A stretch of DNA of 45,681 bases. Source: Ferrovum myxofaciens. Lineage in GTDB: Bacteria; Pseudomonadota; Gammaproteobacteria; Burkholderiales; Ferrovaceae. The notes beneath the pieces were generated by a model. The model saw nothing but the letters and a program-made list of their open reading frames with translations, had not been told where the DNA came from and made no database searches. The position numbers were made by a program, and so were the translations under genes. The DNA lies in the NCBI RefSeq assembly GCF_000735045.1, contig NZ_JPOQ01000059.1, positions 1-45,681 of the forward strand. Reading direction: 5' to 3'. Shown here piece after piece: positions 23,852 to 33,734 of the stretch (the stretch's first letter is position 1; the number at the start of each line of letters is the position of its first letter).

Positions 23852-24601
23852 ATGAAAAAGTTGGTGTTGCTGCGTCATGGACAAAGTGTCTGGAATCTGG
23901 AAAATCGTTTCACTGGCTGGACCGATGTGGAATTATCCCCTGCCGGGTTGCTGGAGGCGGTGGAGGCTGGTCGATTGATCAAGGATGCAGGGTTGCTGCC
24001 CGATATTGCCTATACCTCCGTACTGCAACGGGCCATCAAGACTCTTTGGCTGGGACTGGAAGTCTGTGAACGGATGTGGATCCCCACGGTTCCGGATTGG
24101 CGGTTGAACGAGCGCCATTATGGTGCCCTGCAAGGTTTGGACAAGGCCGAGACCGCAGCAAAATACGGTGAACAGCAGGTACTGGTATGGCGGCGCAGTT
24201 ATGATACCGCCCCCCCCTTGTTGGCGGAGTCGGATCCCCGTTCAGAGCGCCATGATCCTCGCTATGAGCAGACGGAGGCCCTGAAGGCCATGGCGGGGGA
24301 AACCCTGGAAGATACGGTGGCGCGGGTGGTTCCCCTCTGGGAACAGGCCATGGCACCCATGGTTCAGTCCGGCCGACAGGTGCTGGTGGTGGCCCATGGT
24401 AATTCCCTGCGGGCGCTGATCAAGCATCTTGGGCGTCATACCCGGGAGGAGATCATGGAACTCAATATTCCCACGGGGATTCCCTTGATTTATGAACTGG
24501 ATGACCAAGGTTCCGTGCTTGATCACTATTACCTCGGTGACCCCGACAAAGTGGCGGTATTGACCCAAGCTGTGGCCAATCAGGGTCGTCTGCAGTCCTG
24601 A
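23852..24601 (+). CDS. gpmA: 2,3-bisphosphoglycerate-dependent phosphoglycerate mutase
   Basis: A 249-residue glycolytic enzyme that interconverts 3- and 2-phosphoglycerate. LVLLRHGQSVWNLENRFTGWTD carries the phosphorylated histidine (His9); ERHYGALQG, YDTAPPL and VVAHGNSLRALIKHL complete the active site. AGGA lies before ATG 23852. An 8-C run (24210-24217) encodes part of TAPPL. First gene of gpmA–envC–ctpA–moeB, a common betaproteobacterial order. Confidence 0.97.
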   Translation: MKKLVLLRHGQSVWNLENRFTGWTDVELSPAGLLEAVEAGRLIKDAGLLPDIAYTSVLQRAIKTLWLGLEVCERMWIPTVPDWRLNERHYGALQGLDKAETAAKYGEQQVLVWRRSYDTAPPLLAESDPRSERHDPRYEQTEALKAMAGETLEDTVARVVPLWEQAMAPMVQSGRQVLVVAHGNSLRALIKHLGRHTREEIMELNIPTGIPLIYELDDQGSVLDHYYLGDPDKVAVLTQAVANQGRLQS

Positions 24602-24605
24602 GGAT

Positions 24606-25853
24606 GTGGTGAAACCAGTACTCCGTAGGTGTTTTCGGGCAGTACTGACGAGCGAACTGATTTTATTGGCTTTGTGGGCAGGAAAAGGAGAGGCCAGTCC
24701 TACCCGGGACCTGCATGACCTCAAAAAACGGATCCATCAGGTGGAGAAAGACGTTGCCACCACGGAAGAATCTCGTCAGAAGGTCCGGGAAGAGTTACAA
24801 CGTACCGAACAAACCATCAGTGCCACGACCAGTCAGTTGCATCGACTGGAACTTCAGCAGACCCAATTGCAGGCCGAACTGGGGGGGTTGCATCTTCAAT
24901 CCGAAGATACCCAGGCCGATGTGTTGCGTCAGCAACGCAGCCTGGAACGCTGGATTCAATATCGATATTATTGGCAGGCAGGTACCCCTCTCCCCGAAGC
25001 ACTGGGGGTGATCCATCCCGACGAATGGACACGGCAGACTTATTATGTGGATGTGCTGGCGCGTCATCAAACTTCGAAGATCAACGAGTTGAACGGTAAC
25101 CTCCAGACTTTGGAAGAGATTACCCGAAATCGCGAACGAAAGATGCAGGCTCTGGCTCGAGTCGAGACGGAAATGGCCCTTCAGCAAAAGCGTCTGAAGG
25201 AAGAAAATGCAACGCGGGCGGCTTTGATGGCGTCACTTTCCAACCGTCTCGACAGCCAACGTAAAAATCTGGAATCCCTCCGTCATGATGAAACTCGTCT
25301 GACCCAATTGATCGATCGTTTGGCCCGTGAAGCCCGCCGCCATGCGGCCACCGTTTCGCACCGGGCGGTTTTGCACCGGCATCTGGCCCCGGTTGCAGGA
25401 GAAAGTACCGTCGCCACCATCGATCAGGTTCCAGAAGCGGGGAAGGATGAAAGTGCGTTTTCTCATTTGCGCGGTCACCTGCGTTTGCCCATGGCAGGGG
25501 AACTTAAAAACCGCTTTGGCAGTCCACGGGCAGAAACCGGGCTAACATGGCGAGGGGTATTCATCCATGCGCCCGCAGGCAGAGAGGTACGGGCGGTGGC
25601 AGCGGGGCAGGTGGTTTATGCGGACTGGTTGAGGGGATTTGGTAATTTGTTGATCATTGACCACGGCGACGGTTACATGAGTCTTTACAGTGGCGCGCAG
25701 AGTTTTTTTGCCCGGGTGGGTGAAAAGGTTCAGACCGGGAGTGTGGTGGCCAGTTCGGGAAACACCGGTGAGAATAATGAATCAGGGCTATACTTCGAAC
25801 TTCGTTATCAAGGGAAACCCATTGATCCCATGCGCTGGGTCGGGAATCCCTGA
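24606..25853 (+). CDS. envC: Murein hydrolase activator EnvC-like (degenerate M23 peptidase)
   Basis: A 415-residue exported protein. A signal-like hydrophobic stretch (residues 12-26) precedes a long coiled coil (about 32-250) rich in Gln, Glu and Arg, then a LytM/M23 domain from about residue 295 (KNRFGSPRAETGLTWRGVFI… VVYADWLRGFGNLLIIDHGDGYMSLY… GLYFELRYQGKPIDPMRW). The zinc-binding residues of active LytM enzymes are absent (the last HxH is YFELR), as in EnvC, which activates septal amidases. GTG start at 24606 or 24609 with a weak ribosome-binding site, four bases after gpmA. Confidence 0.88.
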   Translation: MVKPVLRRCFRAVLTSELILLALWAGKGEASPTRDLHDLKKRIHQVEKDVATTEESRQKVREELQRTEQTISATTSQLHRLELQQTQLQAELGGLHLQSEDTQADVLRQQRSLERWIQYRYYWQAGTPLPEALGVIHPDEWTRQTYYVDVLARHQTSKINELNGNLQTLEEITRNRERKMQALARVETEMALQQKRLKEENATRAALMASLSNRLDSQRKNLESLRHDETRLTQLIDRLAREARRHAATVSHRAVLHRHLAPVAGESTVATIDQVPEAGKDESAFSHLRGHLRLPMAGELKNRFGSPRAETGLTWRGVFIHAPAGREVRAVAAGQVVYADWLRGFGNLLIIDHGDGYMSLYSGAQSFFARVGEKVQTGSVVASSGNTGENNESGLYFELRYQGKPIDPMRWVGNP

Positions 25854-25897
25854 TGGGACTTTCCCTTAAATTTTGCGTTTGAAAAAGGAAAAAAATT

Positions 25898-27367
25898 ATG
25901 GTGGGGCCGTTGAAAAAACTGGGTTTGATCCTGTTGGGGGCCCTGCTCGGGTTTGCCCTGACCCTCAATTTTTCGGCGGTGGCCGACAAGGCGGCCACGC
26001 CTGCCGGGAGTCCTTTGCCTATTGAAGATCTACGTGTCTTCAGCGAAATTTTTGGACGTATCAAAAGCGATTATGTCGAGCCGGTGGACGATCATAAATT
26101 GATCAAGGAAGCCATCACCGGCATGGTGGCAGGATTGGACCCCCATTCGGCTTATCTTGATCAGGAAGCCTATAAAGAACTTCAGGATGGGACCCAGGGA
26201 GAGTTCGGTGGGTTGGGAATCGAGGTCACCATGGAAGATGGTCTGGTCAAGGTGGTCACCCCCATCGATGACACGCCTGCGTCCAAGGCGGGCATCAAAT
26301 CCGGGGATTACATCATCAAACTGGATGACGCGGCGATCAAGGGCATGACCCTCAATGATGCGGTCAAACGCATGCGCGGCAAACCCGATACCCCCATCAC
26401 TCTCACCATTCTGCGCAAGAACGAACCCAAACCGTTGGTGATCACCCTGAAACGGGCCATCATCAAGATGAAGAGTGTCAAGTTGAAGGAACTCGACCCA
26501 GGCTACGGCGAGATTCGCATCAGCCAGTTCCAGGAACATACGGGCGAGGATCTGGCCAACGCCGTGGAACAGTTCTACAAGGACAACAAGGATCAGCCCA
26601 AAGGTTTGATCCTGGACCTGCGCAACAATCCCGGGGGATTGCTGAACTCGGCTGTGGGGGTGGCGGGCGTATTTCTGCCTCCGGAGTCCCTAGTGGTCTA
26701 CACCGAAGGTCGGGTGGCCGATGCCAAGATGCATTTGACGGTAACTCCTGAAAACTACCTGCGCGATGCGAGCGAAAAAGACTACTTGTTGGATCTACCC
26801 AAGGGTATCAAGAAGTTGCCGCTGGTAGTGTTGGTCAATGGCGGATCGGCTTCGGCTTCGGAAATCGTGGCCGGTGCTTTACAGGACCACCATCGGGCCC
26901 TCATCCTGGGGACGCGTACCTTCGGCAAGGGATCGGTACAGACGATTTTGCCTCTGTCCGGGAATACGGCTCTGAAATTAACCACGGCCCGTTATTTTAC
27001 ACCCAATGGACGCTCCATTCAGGCCAAGGGGATTGAACCTGACAAGGTGATGGCCGACGATGCGGATGCAGTGGAAGCCACCCTGGGCATCCATGAGTCA
27101 GATCTGACAGGACATCTTTCCAATCCCACCGACGGGACGAAGCCTGGGGATGCCGCTGTCAAACCCGTCGAGAGTGGTGCCCCCACCGCCTTACCTGAAA
27201 CTCCTGCAGCGACTCCGGCTGTCGACCAAAAACCTGTGGCGACCCCAGCGTCAGACAAAGCAGGGAAACCTGTACATAAACCAGGAGCCAAGGGGGATGA
27301 GTTGCCGGATCCCCAACTGGATGCTGCTCGGGCCTACCTCAAGCAAGAGGTGGCCAAACCGCACTGA
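25898..27367 (+). CDS. ctpA: Carboxy-terminal processing protease (S41)
   Basis: A 489-residue periplasmic serine protease anchored by an N-terminal hydrophobic segment (residues 6-24). A PDZ domain (EFGGLGIEVTMEDGLVKVVTPIDDTPA…GI-KSGDYI) at about 95-180 is followed by the S41 catalytic domain: LRNNPGGLLNSAV, the nucleophile Ser in NGGSASASEIVAGAL and the general-base Lys in TFGKGSVQT. The last 110 residues are a Pro/Ala/Lys-rich tail ending in a predicted helix. AAAAGGA precedes the ATG. Such proteases trim or degrade envelope proteins, often with murein enzymes like the upstream EnvC. Confidence 0.95.
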   Translation: MVGPLKKLGLILLGALLGFALTLNFSAVADKAATPAGSPLPIEDLRVFSEIFGRIKSDYVEPVDDHKLIKEAITGMVAGLDPHSAYLDQEAYKELQDGTQGEFGGLGIEVTMEDGLVKVVTPIDDTPASKAGIKSGDYIIKLDDAAIKGMTLNDAVKRMRGKPDTPITLTILRKNEPKPLVITLKRAIIKMKSVKLKELDPGYGEIRISQFQEHTGEDLANAVEQFYKDNKDQPKGLILDLRNNPGGLLNSAVGVAGVFLPPESLVVYTEGRVADAKMHLTVTPENYLRDASEKDYLLDLPKGIKKLPLVVLVNGGSASASEIVAGALQDHHRALILGTRTFGKGSVQTILPLSGNTALKLTTARYFTPNGRSIQAKGIEPDKVMADDADAVEATLGIHESDLTGHLSNPTDGTKPGDAAVKPVESGAPTALPETPAATPAVDQKPVATPASDKAGKPVHKPGAKGDELPDPQLDAARAYLKQEVAKPH

Positions 27368-27387
27368 ACTTCGTGCGGGAGGGGAAA

Positions 27388-28212
27388 GTGGAAGATTCGG
27401 CACTGTTACGGTACAGTCGGCACTTGTTGCTGGAACCGTGGGGAGCAGAAACGCAGGAACGGTTGACTCGTGCCCATGTCCTGATCGTCGGTGTGGGCGG
27501 GTTGGGTTCGCCGGCTTCCCTTTATCTGGCAGCAGCGGGAGTCGGTACTCTGACCCTTTGTGATGGGGATGTGGTGGATCTGACCAACCTGCAACGCCAG
27601 ATTGCCCTTGCCAGTTCGGACGTGGGCCGTTTAAAGGTGAAGGCCACCGCCGAGCGCTTGCAGCAACTCAATCCCACGATTGACGTTCGTGTCGATCCCC
27701 GGAAAGTGGCCCCCGAGGCATGGGGGGAGCGCCTTGGGGGGGTGGATCTGGTTCTCGATTGTTGTGACGATTTTGCCACCCGTTTTGCCCTCAACCGAGC
27801 ATGCCAGGAGCACGGCATCCCTTTGGTTTCGGGGGCTGTCATTCGGTTTTCAGCCCAGATCAGCGTGTTTGATTTTCGACAGAAAGATACCCCCTGCTAT
27901 GCCTGTCTCTATCCGCCGGAGAGTTGGCTGGAAGAAGAGGAACGCTGTGCCCTGTTGGGCGTTTTTGCCCCTTTGGCTGGTACGACGGGAACCCTGCAGG
28001 CAGGAGAGGCGATCAAGGTATTGACGGGCGTGGGCAACCCTCTGGTGGGACGCGTTCTGCTTCTGGATGGATTGAGTAGCGAATTTCGCACCGTGCGTTT
28101 GCTGCGTGATCCTCTTTGCTCGGTTTGCGGTTGCGGAGCGCGGGGGACTGATCCGAACCCTGTCAGAGATGGGTCGCGTAGGCAGCCAGGTCCCAGCGCG
28201 GGTGAATGGTGA
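27388..28212 (+). CDS. moeB: Molybdopterin-synthase/ThiS adenylyltransferase family (MoeB/ThiF/HesA)
   Basis: A 274-residue E1-like enzyme that adenylates the C-terminal glycine of a small sulfur-carrier protein (MoaD or ThiS). It starts [10 protein letters not shown], with the ATP loop [23 protein letters not shown], the acidic [13 protein letters not shown], and zinc-binding CYAC plus CSVCGC. GTG 27388 is preferred over GTG 27373 because GGAGGGG precedes it and it gives the family's usual N terminus. The C-terminal tail after CGCG is encoded in a 50-base overlap with tsaD. The carrier protein gene is not in the window. Confidence 0.9.
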   Translation: MEDSALLRYSRHLLLEPWGAETQERLTRAHVLIVGVGGLGSPASLYLAAAGVGTLTLCDGDVVDLTNLQRQIALASSDVGRLKVKATAERLQQLNPTIDVRVDPRKVAPEAWGERLGGVDLVLDCCDDFATRFALNRACQEHGIPLVSGAVIRFSAQISVFDFRQKDTPCYACLYPPESWLEEEERCALLGVFAPLAGTTGTLQAGEAIKVLTGVGNPLVGRVLLLDGLSSEFRTVRLLRDPLCSVCGCGARGTDPNPVRDGSRRQPGPSAGEW

Positions 28213-29194
28213 AGCCGGGGGAGAGCGAATCTCGATAGCGGGTCCAGAGCGCGGGATTCTGCAAGTGACAGTAGCCCGCATAAGCAATCATGGCGCCATT
28301 GTCCGTACACAAATGCGCCGGGGGAAAGGTAACCCGGATGCCGGCAGGTTCCAGTTGTGCACGCAGGGCTTGACGCAGGGGTTGGTTGGCCCCTACCCCC
28401 CCCGCCACCACCAATTGGGTATAGCCGGTCATGCGCAGGGCCAGACGGGTTTTATGGGTCAGTACATCCACCACCGCTGCTTCGAAAGCGGCGGCGATAT
28501 CCGGGTAATCCGCAGGGGATTGACGGCGTACTCGTTGGGCAACGGCAGTTTTCAAACCACTGAAACTGAGTTGCAAGTCGCCACTTTGAAGGAGAGGACG
28601 GGGTAAATGAAAGCGTTCCGGATCTCCCTGACGGGCCAACTGGGACAGTGCGGGTCCCCCAGGATAGGGTAATCCCAGCAGTTGAGCCGTTTTGTCGAAG
28701 GCCTCTCCCACGGCGTCGTCCACTGTTTCTCCCAGCAGGCGGTAACGTCCCAAACCTTCCACGGCCATGAATTGACTGTGTCCTCCGGAAACCAGAAGTG
28801 CAACGAAGGGAAAGGAAGGAGGATCGGAGGCCAGAAAAGGGGAAAGGAGATGGCCTTCGAGATGATGCACCGGATAGGCGGGCAGATGTTGACTGCGCGC
28901 CAGTGCGCTGGCTACCGAGGCACCCACCAATAGCGCACCGGCCAACCCGGGGCCCGCCGTATAGGCAATGGCATCCAGATCCGCCAAGTCAGCCTGGGCT
29001 TCATTCAGAGTGCGTTCGATGAGTGGGACCAGAAGACGAATATGATCCCGCGAGGCCAGTTCCGGAACCACCCCACCATAGGCCGCATGGAGGGCGATCT
29101 GGGAGTGCAATGATTCCGCCCTTAGTCCTCTTGCGCCGTCATACAGAGCCACTCCGGTTTCATCACAGGAGGTTTCAATCCCCAGAACTATCAT
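28163..29194 (-). CDS. tsaD: tRNA N6-adenosine threonylcarbamoyltransferase
   Basis: A 343-residue essential tRNA-modifying enzyme that completes t6A37. [18 protein letters not shown], the metal-binding HHLEGHL and [15 protein letters not shown] and [13 protein letters not shown] are all present. ATG 29194 is chosen because AGGA lies six bases upstream; a TTG 15 bases earlier lacks one. The usual neighbour rpsU is absent. An 8-C run lies at 28396-28403. Its end overlaps moeB by 50 bases, both reading frames using the same DNA. Confidence 0.97.
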   Translation of the reverse strand: MIVLGIETSCDETGVALYDGARGLRAESLHSQIALHAAYGGVVPELASRDHIRLLVPLIERTLNEAQADLADLDAIAYTAGPGLAGALLVGASVASALARSQHLPAYPVHHLEGHLLSPFLASDPPSFPFVALLVSGGHSQFMAVEGLGRYRLLGETVDDAVGEAFDKTAQLLGLPYPGGPALSQLARQGDPERFHLPRPLLQSGDLQLSFSGLKTAVAQRVRRQSPADYPDIAAAFEAAVVDVLTHKTRLALRMTGYTQLVVAGGVGANQPLRQALRAQLEPAGIRVTFPPAHLCTDNGAMIAYAGYCHLQNPALWTRYRDSLSPGFTIHPRWDLAAYATHL

Positions 29195-29229
29195 TCTCGA
29201 TCCTATCAAACCCGTTTGGACGAGGGTGG

Positions 29230-29238
29230 ATTCTATCA
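29230..29238 (-). promoter_or_regulatory. tsaD extended -10 promoter
   Basis: Minus-strand TGATAGAAT; predicted start near 29223, about 29 bases before the ATG. Confidence 0.5.
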
Positions 29239-29294
29239 GTTATCCGTCTGACGCAAACCCCTGGGCAAAAATCCTGGGATCTTGGAGTCCAGTC

Positions 29295-29324
29295 GTGACA
29301 GAAAGGGTGTTGGCATTTTATACT
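29295..29324 (+). promoter_or_regulatory. Promoter of the DUF3455 gene
   Basis: GTGACA (29295-29300), an 18-base spacer and TATACT (29319-29324). Start predicted near 29331. Confidence 0.6.
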
Positions 29325-29356
29325 GCCCTTCTTTGAGTTCTGTGGGAGTAAATGTC

Positions 29357-29893
29357 ATGCGGTGTGTACGGTTTCCAAAATCTTTCTCCCTGCTTGGGCT
29401 GGTTTTCTTGACCCTGACTTCCTGTGCCACGAAACAGGACGCCAAGATGCCGGCATCCCTGACACCCCCGCCAGATCAGAAAATGATTCTGCAGGCCATG
29501 GGGGAAGGTGTGCAGACGTACGTCTGTGAAAAAAGTGGTGACAATGCCTATGCCTGGACAGCACAGGGGCCGGTGGCCGATCTCTATGACGGGACAGGGA
29601 ATGCACTGGCCAGTCTGGTGAAGGGACCGCGCTGGAGTACGAAGGAGGGGAGTGCCATTGCCGGGGTGGTGGTCATGGCCAGTGCGCCTGCGCCCAAGGA
29701 AACCGAAGACATTCCCTGGGTATTGTGGAAGGGAGGCGATGCGGTGGGCAAAGGCCCACTGGCGCAGGTGACGAGCATCCGGCAAATTCATACGCGCGGT
29801 GGCCTGGGACCGGTGAAGGGATGTACGGTAGGGAAAGAGGGTAAGATCAGCAAGGTGACCTATACGGCCACTTACCAATTTTTTGCACCCTGA
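29357..29893 (+). CDS. DUF3455 family lipoprotein
   Basis: A 178-residue protein with a type II signal peptide: hydrophobic SLLGLVFLTL followed by the lipobox LTSC, so the mature form is probably a lipoprotein with Cys at its N terminus. The domain shows the DUF3455 pattern: GVQTYVCEKS, AYAWTAQGPVADLYDGTGN, GPRWSTKEGSAIAG, IPWVLWKGG and the IRQIHTRGGLGPVKGC…YTATYQFF end. Function is unknown. ATG 29357 has GGGAG upstream. It is followed 13 bases later by an SDR gene, probably in one operon. Confidence 0.85.
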   Translation: MRCVRFPKSFSLLGLVFLTLTSCATKQDAKMPASLTPPPDQKMILQAMGEGVQTYVCEKSGDNAYAWTAQGPVADLYDGTGNALASLVKGPRWSTKEGSAIAGVVVMASAPAPKETEDIPWVLWKGGDAVGKGPLAQVTSIRQIHTRGGLGPVKGCTVGKEGKISKVTYTATYQFFAP

Positions 29894-29906
29894 TGAGGTA
29901 TATCTG

Positions 29907-30659
29907 ATGAATTCTCCTTCCCGAATTGTGATTGTGACCGGTGCCACTTCTGGCATCGGTGAGGCGACGGCCCGTACCCTCATTGCCCAAGGCTATGGGG
30001 TGCTGGGGAATGGGCGCAATGCGGCCAAATTGCAGGAACTGGAACGTCAGTGGGGGCCGCGTTTTCATGGAGTGGCCGGAGATATTACAGAGGAGGCTGT
30101 GCAGGTGCAGTTGTTCAGTGCTGCCCAGGCCTACTTCGGGCAACTTGCCAGTGCTGTGGTGGTCAACGCCGGGCGCGGGTTGGGAGGGTCTGTGACCGAG
30201 GTTGATCTATCCCGTTTCGAAGAAATTCTGAAATTGAATGTGACGGCCACCCTGTCTCTCATGCAAAAATCGGCCCATCATCTGCGTCCGCAGGTGGACT
30301 ATCCCCGTCGGGGCGGCGACATCGTGGTGATCGGTTCCGTGGTGGGGCGCCATGTTTCCCCCTTCAGCGCCGTGTATGGATCCACCAAGTTTGCCGTGCA
30401 CGCTTTGGTGGAGGGATTGCGTCGAGAAGTAGGGCCACAGGGCATCCGCGTCAGTTTGGTGGAACCCGGCCTGGTACTGAGTGGTTTTCAGGAGGGAGCG
30501 GGGTATTCGGAAGGAATGGTCGATAACTTCAAGGGTAACTTCGGCCCTCTTCTGGTGGGAGAAGATATTGCGGAGGCCATTCACTATATCCTCAGTCGTC
30601 CGCCCCATGTTCATGTCAGCGATATCCTGATTCGTCCCACGCGCCAGGACTATCCCTGA
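29907..30659 (+). CDS. SDR-family oxidoreductase
   Basis: A 250-residue classical SDR: VTGATSGIGEATA (NAD(P) loop), VVVNAGRG, IGSVVGRH (catalytic Ser) and YGSTKFAVHALVEGLRRE (catalytic Tyr-Lys), then VEPGLVLSGF. It resembles NADP-dependent 3-hydroxy-acid dehydrogenases of the YdfG group in the C-terminal ILSRPPHVHVSDILIRPTRQ motif. GAGG precedes ATG 29907. Physiological substrate unknown, possibly 3-hydroxy acids such as serine or hydroxypropionate. Confidence 0.88.
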   Translation: MNSPSRIVIVTGATSGIGEATARTLIAQGYGVLGNGRNAAKLQELERQWGPRFHGVAGDITEEAVQVQLFSAAQAYFGQLASAVVVNAGRGLGGSVTEVDLSRFEEILKLNVTATLSLMQKSAHHLRPQVDYPRRGGDIVVIGSVVGRHVSPFSAVYGSTKFAVHALVEGLRREVGPQGIRVSLVEPGLVLSGFQEGAGYSEGMVDNFKGNFGPLLVGEDIAEAIHYILSRPPHVHVSDILIRPTRQDYP

Positions 30660-30685
30660 GTTTTGAGCCCTGAACGGGCGGGCTA

Positions 30686-30694
30686 TGCGATAAT
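30686..30694 (+). promoter_or_regulatory. leuB extended -10 promoter
   Basis: TGCGATAAT, 54 bases before the leuB ATG; start predicted near 30701. A TTGACA at 30702-30707 lacks a partner -10 and is probably not used. Confidence 0.45.
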
Positions 30695-30747
30695 ATCCGG
30701 TTTTGACAGTGGAGTGGGGCCTTAACAGGGTCCGTTCAGGAGGAATC

Positions 30748-31821
30748 ATGAAAATCGCCGTATTGCCTGGAGATGGCATTGGACCCGAGATCGTGGCCGA
30801 GGCCATCAAGATACTGGAAGTTCTGCGCGCCGAGGGAATTTCCCTAGAACTGGACGTGGCCCCGGTGGGGGGGGCGGCGGTGGACCAGACCGGCGATCCC
30901 CTGCCACCCTCCACCTTGACTCTCTGTGAACAGGCCGATGCCGTCCTGTTTGGCGCCATTGGTGGTCCACGGTACGATACCCTGCCACGGGAACAGCGTC
31001 CTGAACGGGGGTTGCTGCGTTTGCGCAAGGCCATGGACCTATTTGCCAACCTGCGCCCCGCCCAGGTCTTTCCCGAACTGGTGGCGGCTTCCACTTTGCG
31101 TCCCGAGGTGGTTTCCGGCCTGGATATCCTGATCGTGCGGGAACTGACGGGTGATATCTATTTTGGTGAGCCGCGCGGGATCCGTACCAATGGGGCGGGT
31201 GAACGGGAAGGATTCAATACCATGGTCTATTCCGAATCGGAAATCCGGCGTGTGGCTCACTGGGGTTTTCAGGCGGCCATGCGGCGCCAGCGGCGGCTTT
31301 GTTCCGTGGACAAGATGAACGTACTGGAATGCACGCAACTGTGGCGTGACGTGGTGACGGAAATCGCTCCCGAGTATCCCGAGGTGACTTTGAGTCACAT
31401 GCTGGTGGACAATGCGGCCATGCAACTGGTGCGTCATCCCCGTCAGTTTGATGTCATCGTCACCGGCAACCTTTTCGGGGATATTCTCTCCGACGAGGCA
31501 TCCATGCTGACGGGGTCCATCGGCATGTTGCCCTCGGCCTCACTGAATGCCCGTGGCCAGGGCTTGTATGAACCCATTCACGGTAGTGCCCCGGATATTG
31601 CCGGGCAAGGCAAGGCCAATCCTCTGGCCCAGATTCTGTCGGTTGCCATGATGTTCCGTTACTCCCTGCATCGATCAGATCTGGCAGAACGGATCGAAGA
31701 GGCTGTGCGTTCCGTACTGGCCCAAGGTATCCGGACGGCTGATATTGCCCAGGCCGGCGAAGGAATCGTGTCTACAGGTCAAATGGGCGATGCAGTGGCG
31801 ACGGCCCTGCGTGCCCACTGA
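30748..31821 (+). CDS. leuB: 3-isopropylmalate dehydrogenase
   Basis: A 357-residue NAD-dependent enzyme of leucine synthesis. [14 protein letters not shown], the substrate motif [46 protein letters not shown] and [26 protein letters not shown], then [17 protein letters not shown], are all intact. AGGAGGAATC directly before the ATG is near perfect. leuC and leuD, usually upstream in betaproteobacteria, are not here. An 8-G run (30867-30874) lies near the start. Confidence 0.97.
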   Translation: MKIAVLPGDGIGPEIVAEAIKILEVLRAEGISLELDVAPVGGAAVDQTGDPLPPSTLTLCEQADAVLFGAIGGPRYDTLPREQRPERGLLRLRKAMDLFANLRPAQVFPELVAASTLRPEVVSGLDILIVRELTGDIYFGEPRGIRTNGAGEREGFNTMVYSESEIRRVAHWGFQAAMRRQRRLCSVDKMNVLECTQLWRDVVTEIAPEYPEVTLSHMLVDNAAMQLVRHPRQFDVIVTGNLFGDILSDEASMLTGSIGMLPSASLNARGQGLYEPIHGSAPDIAGQGKANPLAQILSVAMMFRYSLHRSDLAERIEEAVRSVLAQGIRTADIAQAGEGIVSTGQMGDAVATALRAH

Positions 31822-31832
31822 GGAGACTATTC

Positions 31833-32960
31833 ATGAAAACCGTTGGGCTGGTGGGATGGCGGGGGATGGTGGGGTCGGTGCTGATGCAGCGCATGAGCGA
31901 AGAGGGAGATTTCGCGCACTTTACACCACATTTCTTCAGCACCTCGCAAGCGGGGGAGGTGGGCCCGAATTTCGGAGGGACGGCAGCGCCGCTGCAGGAT
32001 GCCCATGATATCGATGCCCTGGCGGCTCTTGATATCATCGTCACCTGTCAGGGTGGGGAATATACCCAGCAGGTGCATGGGGCCTTGCGCGCCCGTGGTT
32101 GGACTGGGTACTGGATCGATGCGGCGTCCACGCTGCGCATGAAGGAGCATGCCTTGATCATTCTCGATCCGGTGAACCGCCCGGTCATCGAACAGGGATT
32201 GGCGGCAGGGGTGCGAGATTTCGTGGGGGGCAACTGTACCGTTAGTCTCATGCTGATGGCTCTGGGTGGGCTTTTTCAGGCAGGATGGGTGGAGTGGGTC
32301 TCGGCCATGACCTATCAGGCGGCATCCGGGGCCGGAGCCCAGAACATGCGCGAATTGCTTCAGCAGATGGGCGCGCTGTACGGCGCGGTGGCCACGGCCT
32401 TGGATGATCCGGCAGGGGCCATTCTCGATATCGACCGCCAGGTTGCTGAAACTCTGCGGTCCGCTACGTTGCCCACCGGGAATTTTCGTGGGGTTCCCCT
32501 GGCCGGAAGTGTGATTCCCTGGATCGATGTGCCCGTGGAACATGGCCAAAGCAAAGAGGAATGGAAGGGTGGGGCAGAGTGTAACAAGATCCTGGGTCTG
32601 CCCCCTTTCCGGAGTCCGGGCAGTATTCCCGTGGATGGTTTGTGTGTGCGGGTGGGGGCAATGCGTTGCCATTCCCAGGGACTGACCATCAAGTTGCGTC
32701 GTTCTGTGCCATTGCCCGAGGTGGAGGCGCGGATTGCCGAGGCCAATGCATGGGTACGGGTCATTCCCAACGAACGTGAAGCCAGCGAACGATTTTTAAC
32801 CCCTGCGGCGGTGAGTGGCACCTTGCAGGTTCCTGTGGGACGCTTGCATACCCTGGCCATGGGGCCCGAGTATCTGGGGGCCTTCACGGTGGGCGATCAA
32901 TTGTTGTGGGGGGCTGCCGAACCGCTGCGCCGCATGTTGCGTCTTTTGCTGGATCGTTGA
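31833..32960 (+). CDS. asd: Aspartate-semialdehyde dehydrogenase
   Basis: A 375-residue NADP-dependent enzyme at the branch to lysine/diaminopimelate, threonine and methionine. [18 protein letters not shown] binds NADP; the catalytic cysteine is Cys135 in GGNCTVSLM, matching E. coli numbering; [20 protein letters not shown] and [12 protein letters not shown] complete the active site. It starts 11 bases after leuB. truA follows directly; the fimV-type gene often found between them is absent. Confidence 0.97.
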   Translation: MKTVGLVGWRGMVGSVLMQRMSEEGDFAHFTPHFFSTSQAGEVGPNFGGTAAPLQDAHDIDALAALDIIVTCQGGEYTQQVHGALRARGWTGYWIDAASTLRMKEHALIILDPVNRPVIEQGLAAGVRDFVGGNCTVSLMLMALGGLFQAGWVEWVSAMTYQAASGAGAQNMRELLQQMGALYGAVATALDDPAGAILDIDRQVAETLRSATLPTGNFRGVPLAGSVIPWIDVPVEHGQSKEEWKGGAECNKILGLPPFRSPGSIPVDGLCVRVGAMRCHSQGLTIKLRRSVPLPEVEARIAEANAWVRVIPNEREASERFLTPAAVSGTLQVPVGRLHTLAMGPEYLGAFTVGDQLLWGAAEPLRRMLRLLLDR

Positions 32961-32963
32961 GTG

Positions 32964-33734
32964 ATGGGGCGAATTGCCTTGGGGGTGGAGTATCAGGGCA
33001 GTGGTTTTCATGGCTGGCAGCGTCAGCTCCGGGACCTGACGGTGCAAGGCGTGCTGGAAGGTGCACTGGCGGCGGTAGCGGGAGAACCTATTGGCGTGAT
33101 TGCGGCGGGGCGTACCGACCGGGGGGTGCATGCCACCGGTCAGGTGGTTCACTTTGATACGTCCGTGGGGCGTTCCCTTCAGGCCTGGGTGCGGGGCACC
33201 AATGCCCATTTGCCGTCTACGGTTGCGGTTCTATGGGCCTGGCCGGTGGTTGAACCTTTCCATGCGCGTTTTTCGGCCCGTTCACGCACCTATCGTTATC
33301 GCCTGCTCAGTCATCCGGTACGTCCGGCTTATGCCAGCGGCGTGTTGGGGTGGACGCATCGTCCCCTGACCCTGGACAAATTGCGCGCGGGGTGTGGATG
33401 GATACTCGGAACCCATGATTTCAGCGCATTTCGCGCGGCGGAGTGTCAAGCCAAAACGCCGATCAAGACGCTGTTGCGGGCTGAAGTGGAGAGGGTGGGA
33501 GAAGAATTTCATTTTACTTTTCAGGCGGATGCTTTTCTCCAGCACATGGTGCGCAATCTGGTGGGTGCCCTGATCCAGGTGGGCAGTGGTGCGGCGTCCC
33601 CGGAATGGATGGCAGAATTATTACGGCAGGGTGATCGTAGCCGGGCTGCGCCGACCTTTGCGCCGGAGGGCCTTTGTCTGAGCGCAGTGGAGTATGATGA
33701 AGCATGGAATTTGCCGAGGGGGCGCCAGGAATGA
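32964..33734 (+). CDS. truA: tRNA pseudouridine(38-40) synthase
   Basis: A 256-residue enzyme that makes pseudouridine at positions 38-40 of tRNA anticodon arms. The catalytic aspartate is Asp52 in AAGRTDRGVHATGQVVHF, preceded by YQGSGFHGWQRQ; FSARSRTYRYRL and AFLQHMVRNLVGALIQVG are family motifs. ATG 32964 is used (a GTG lies one codon before it). It overlaps trpF by four bases (ATGA). Confidence 0.96.
   Translation: MGRIALGVEYQGSGFHGWQRQLRDLTVQGVLEGALAAVAGEPIGVIAAGRTDRGVHATGQVVHFDTSVGRSLQAWVRGTNAHLPSTVAVLWAWPVVEPFHARFSARSRTYRYRLLSHPVRPAYASGVLGWTHRPLTLDKLRAGCGWILGTHDFSAFRAAECQAKTPIKTLLRAEVERVGEEFHFTFQADAFLQHMVRNLVGALIQVGSGAASPEWMAELLRQGDRSRAAPTFAPEGLCLSAVEYDEAWNLPRGRQE

Noticed and set aside
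30702-30707. TTGACA as a -35 for leuB
   Set aside because: No -10 at 16-18 bases downstream; the extended -10 just upstream explains the start better.
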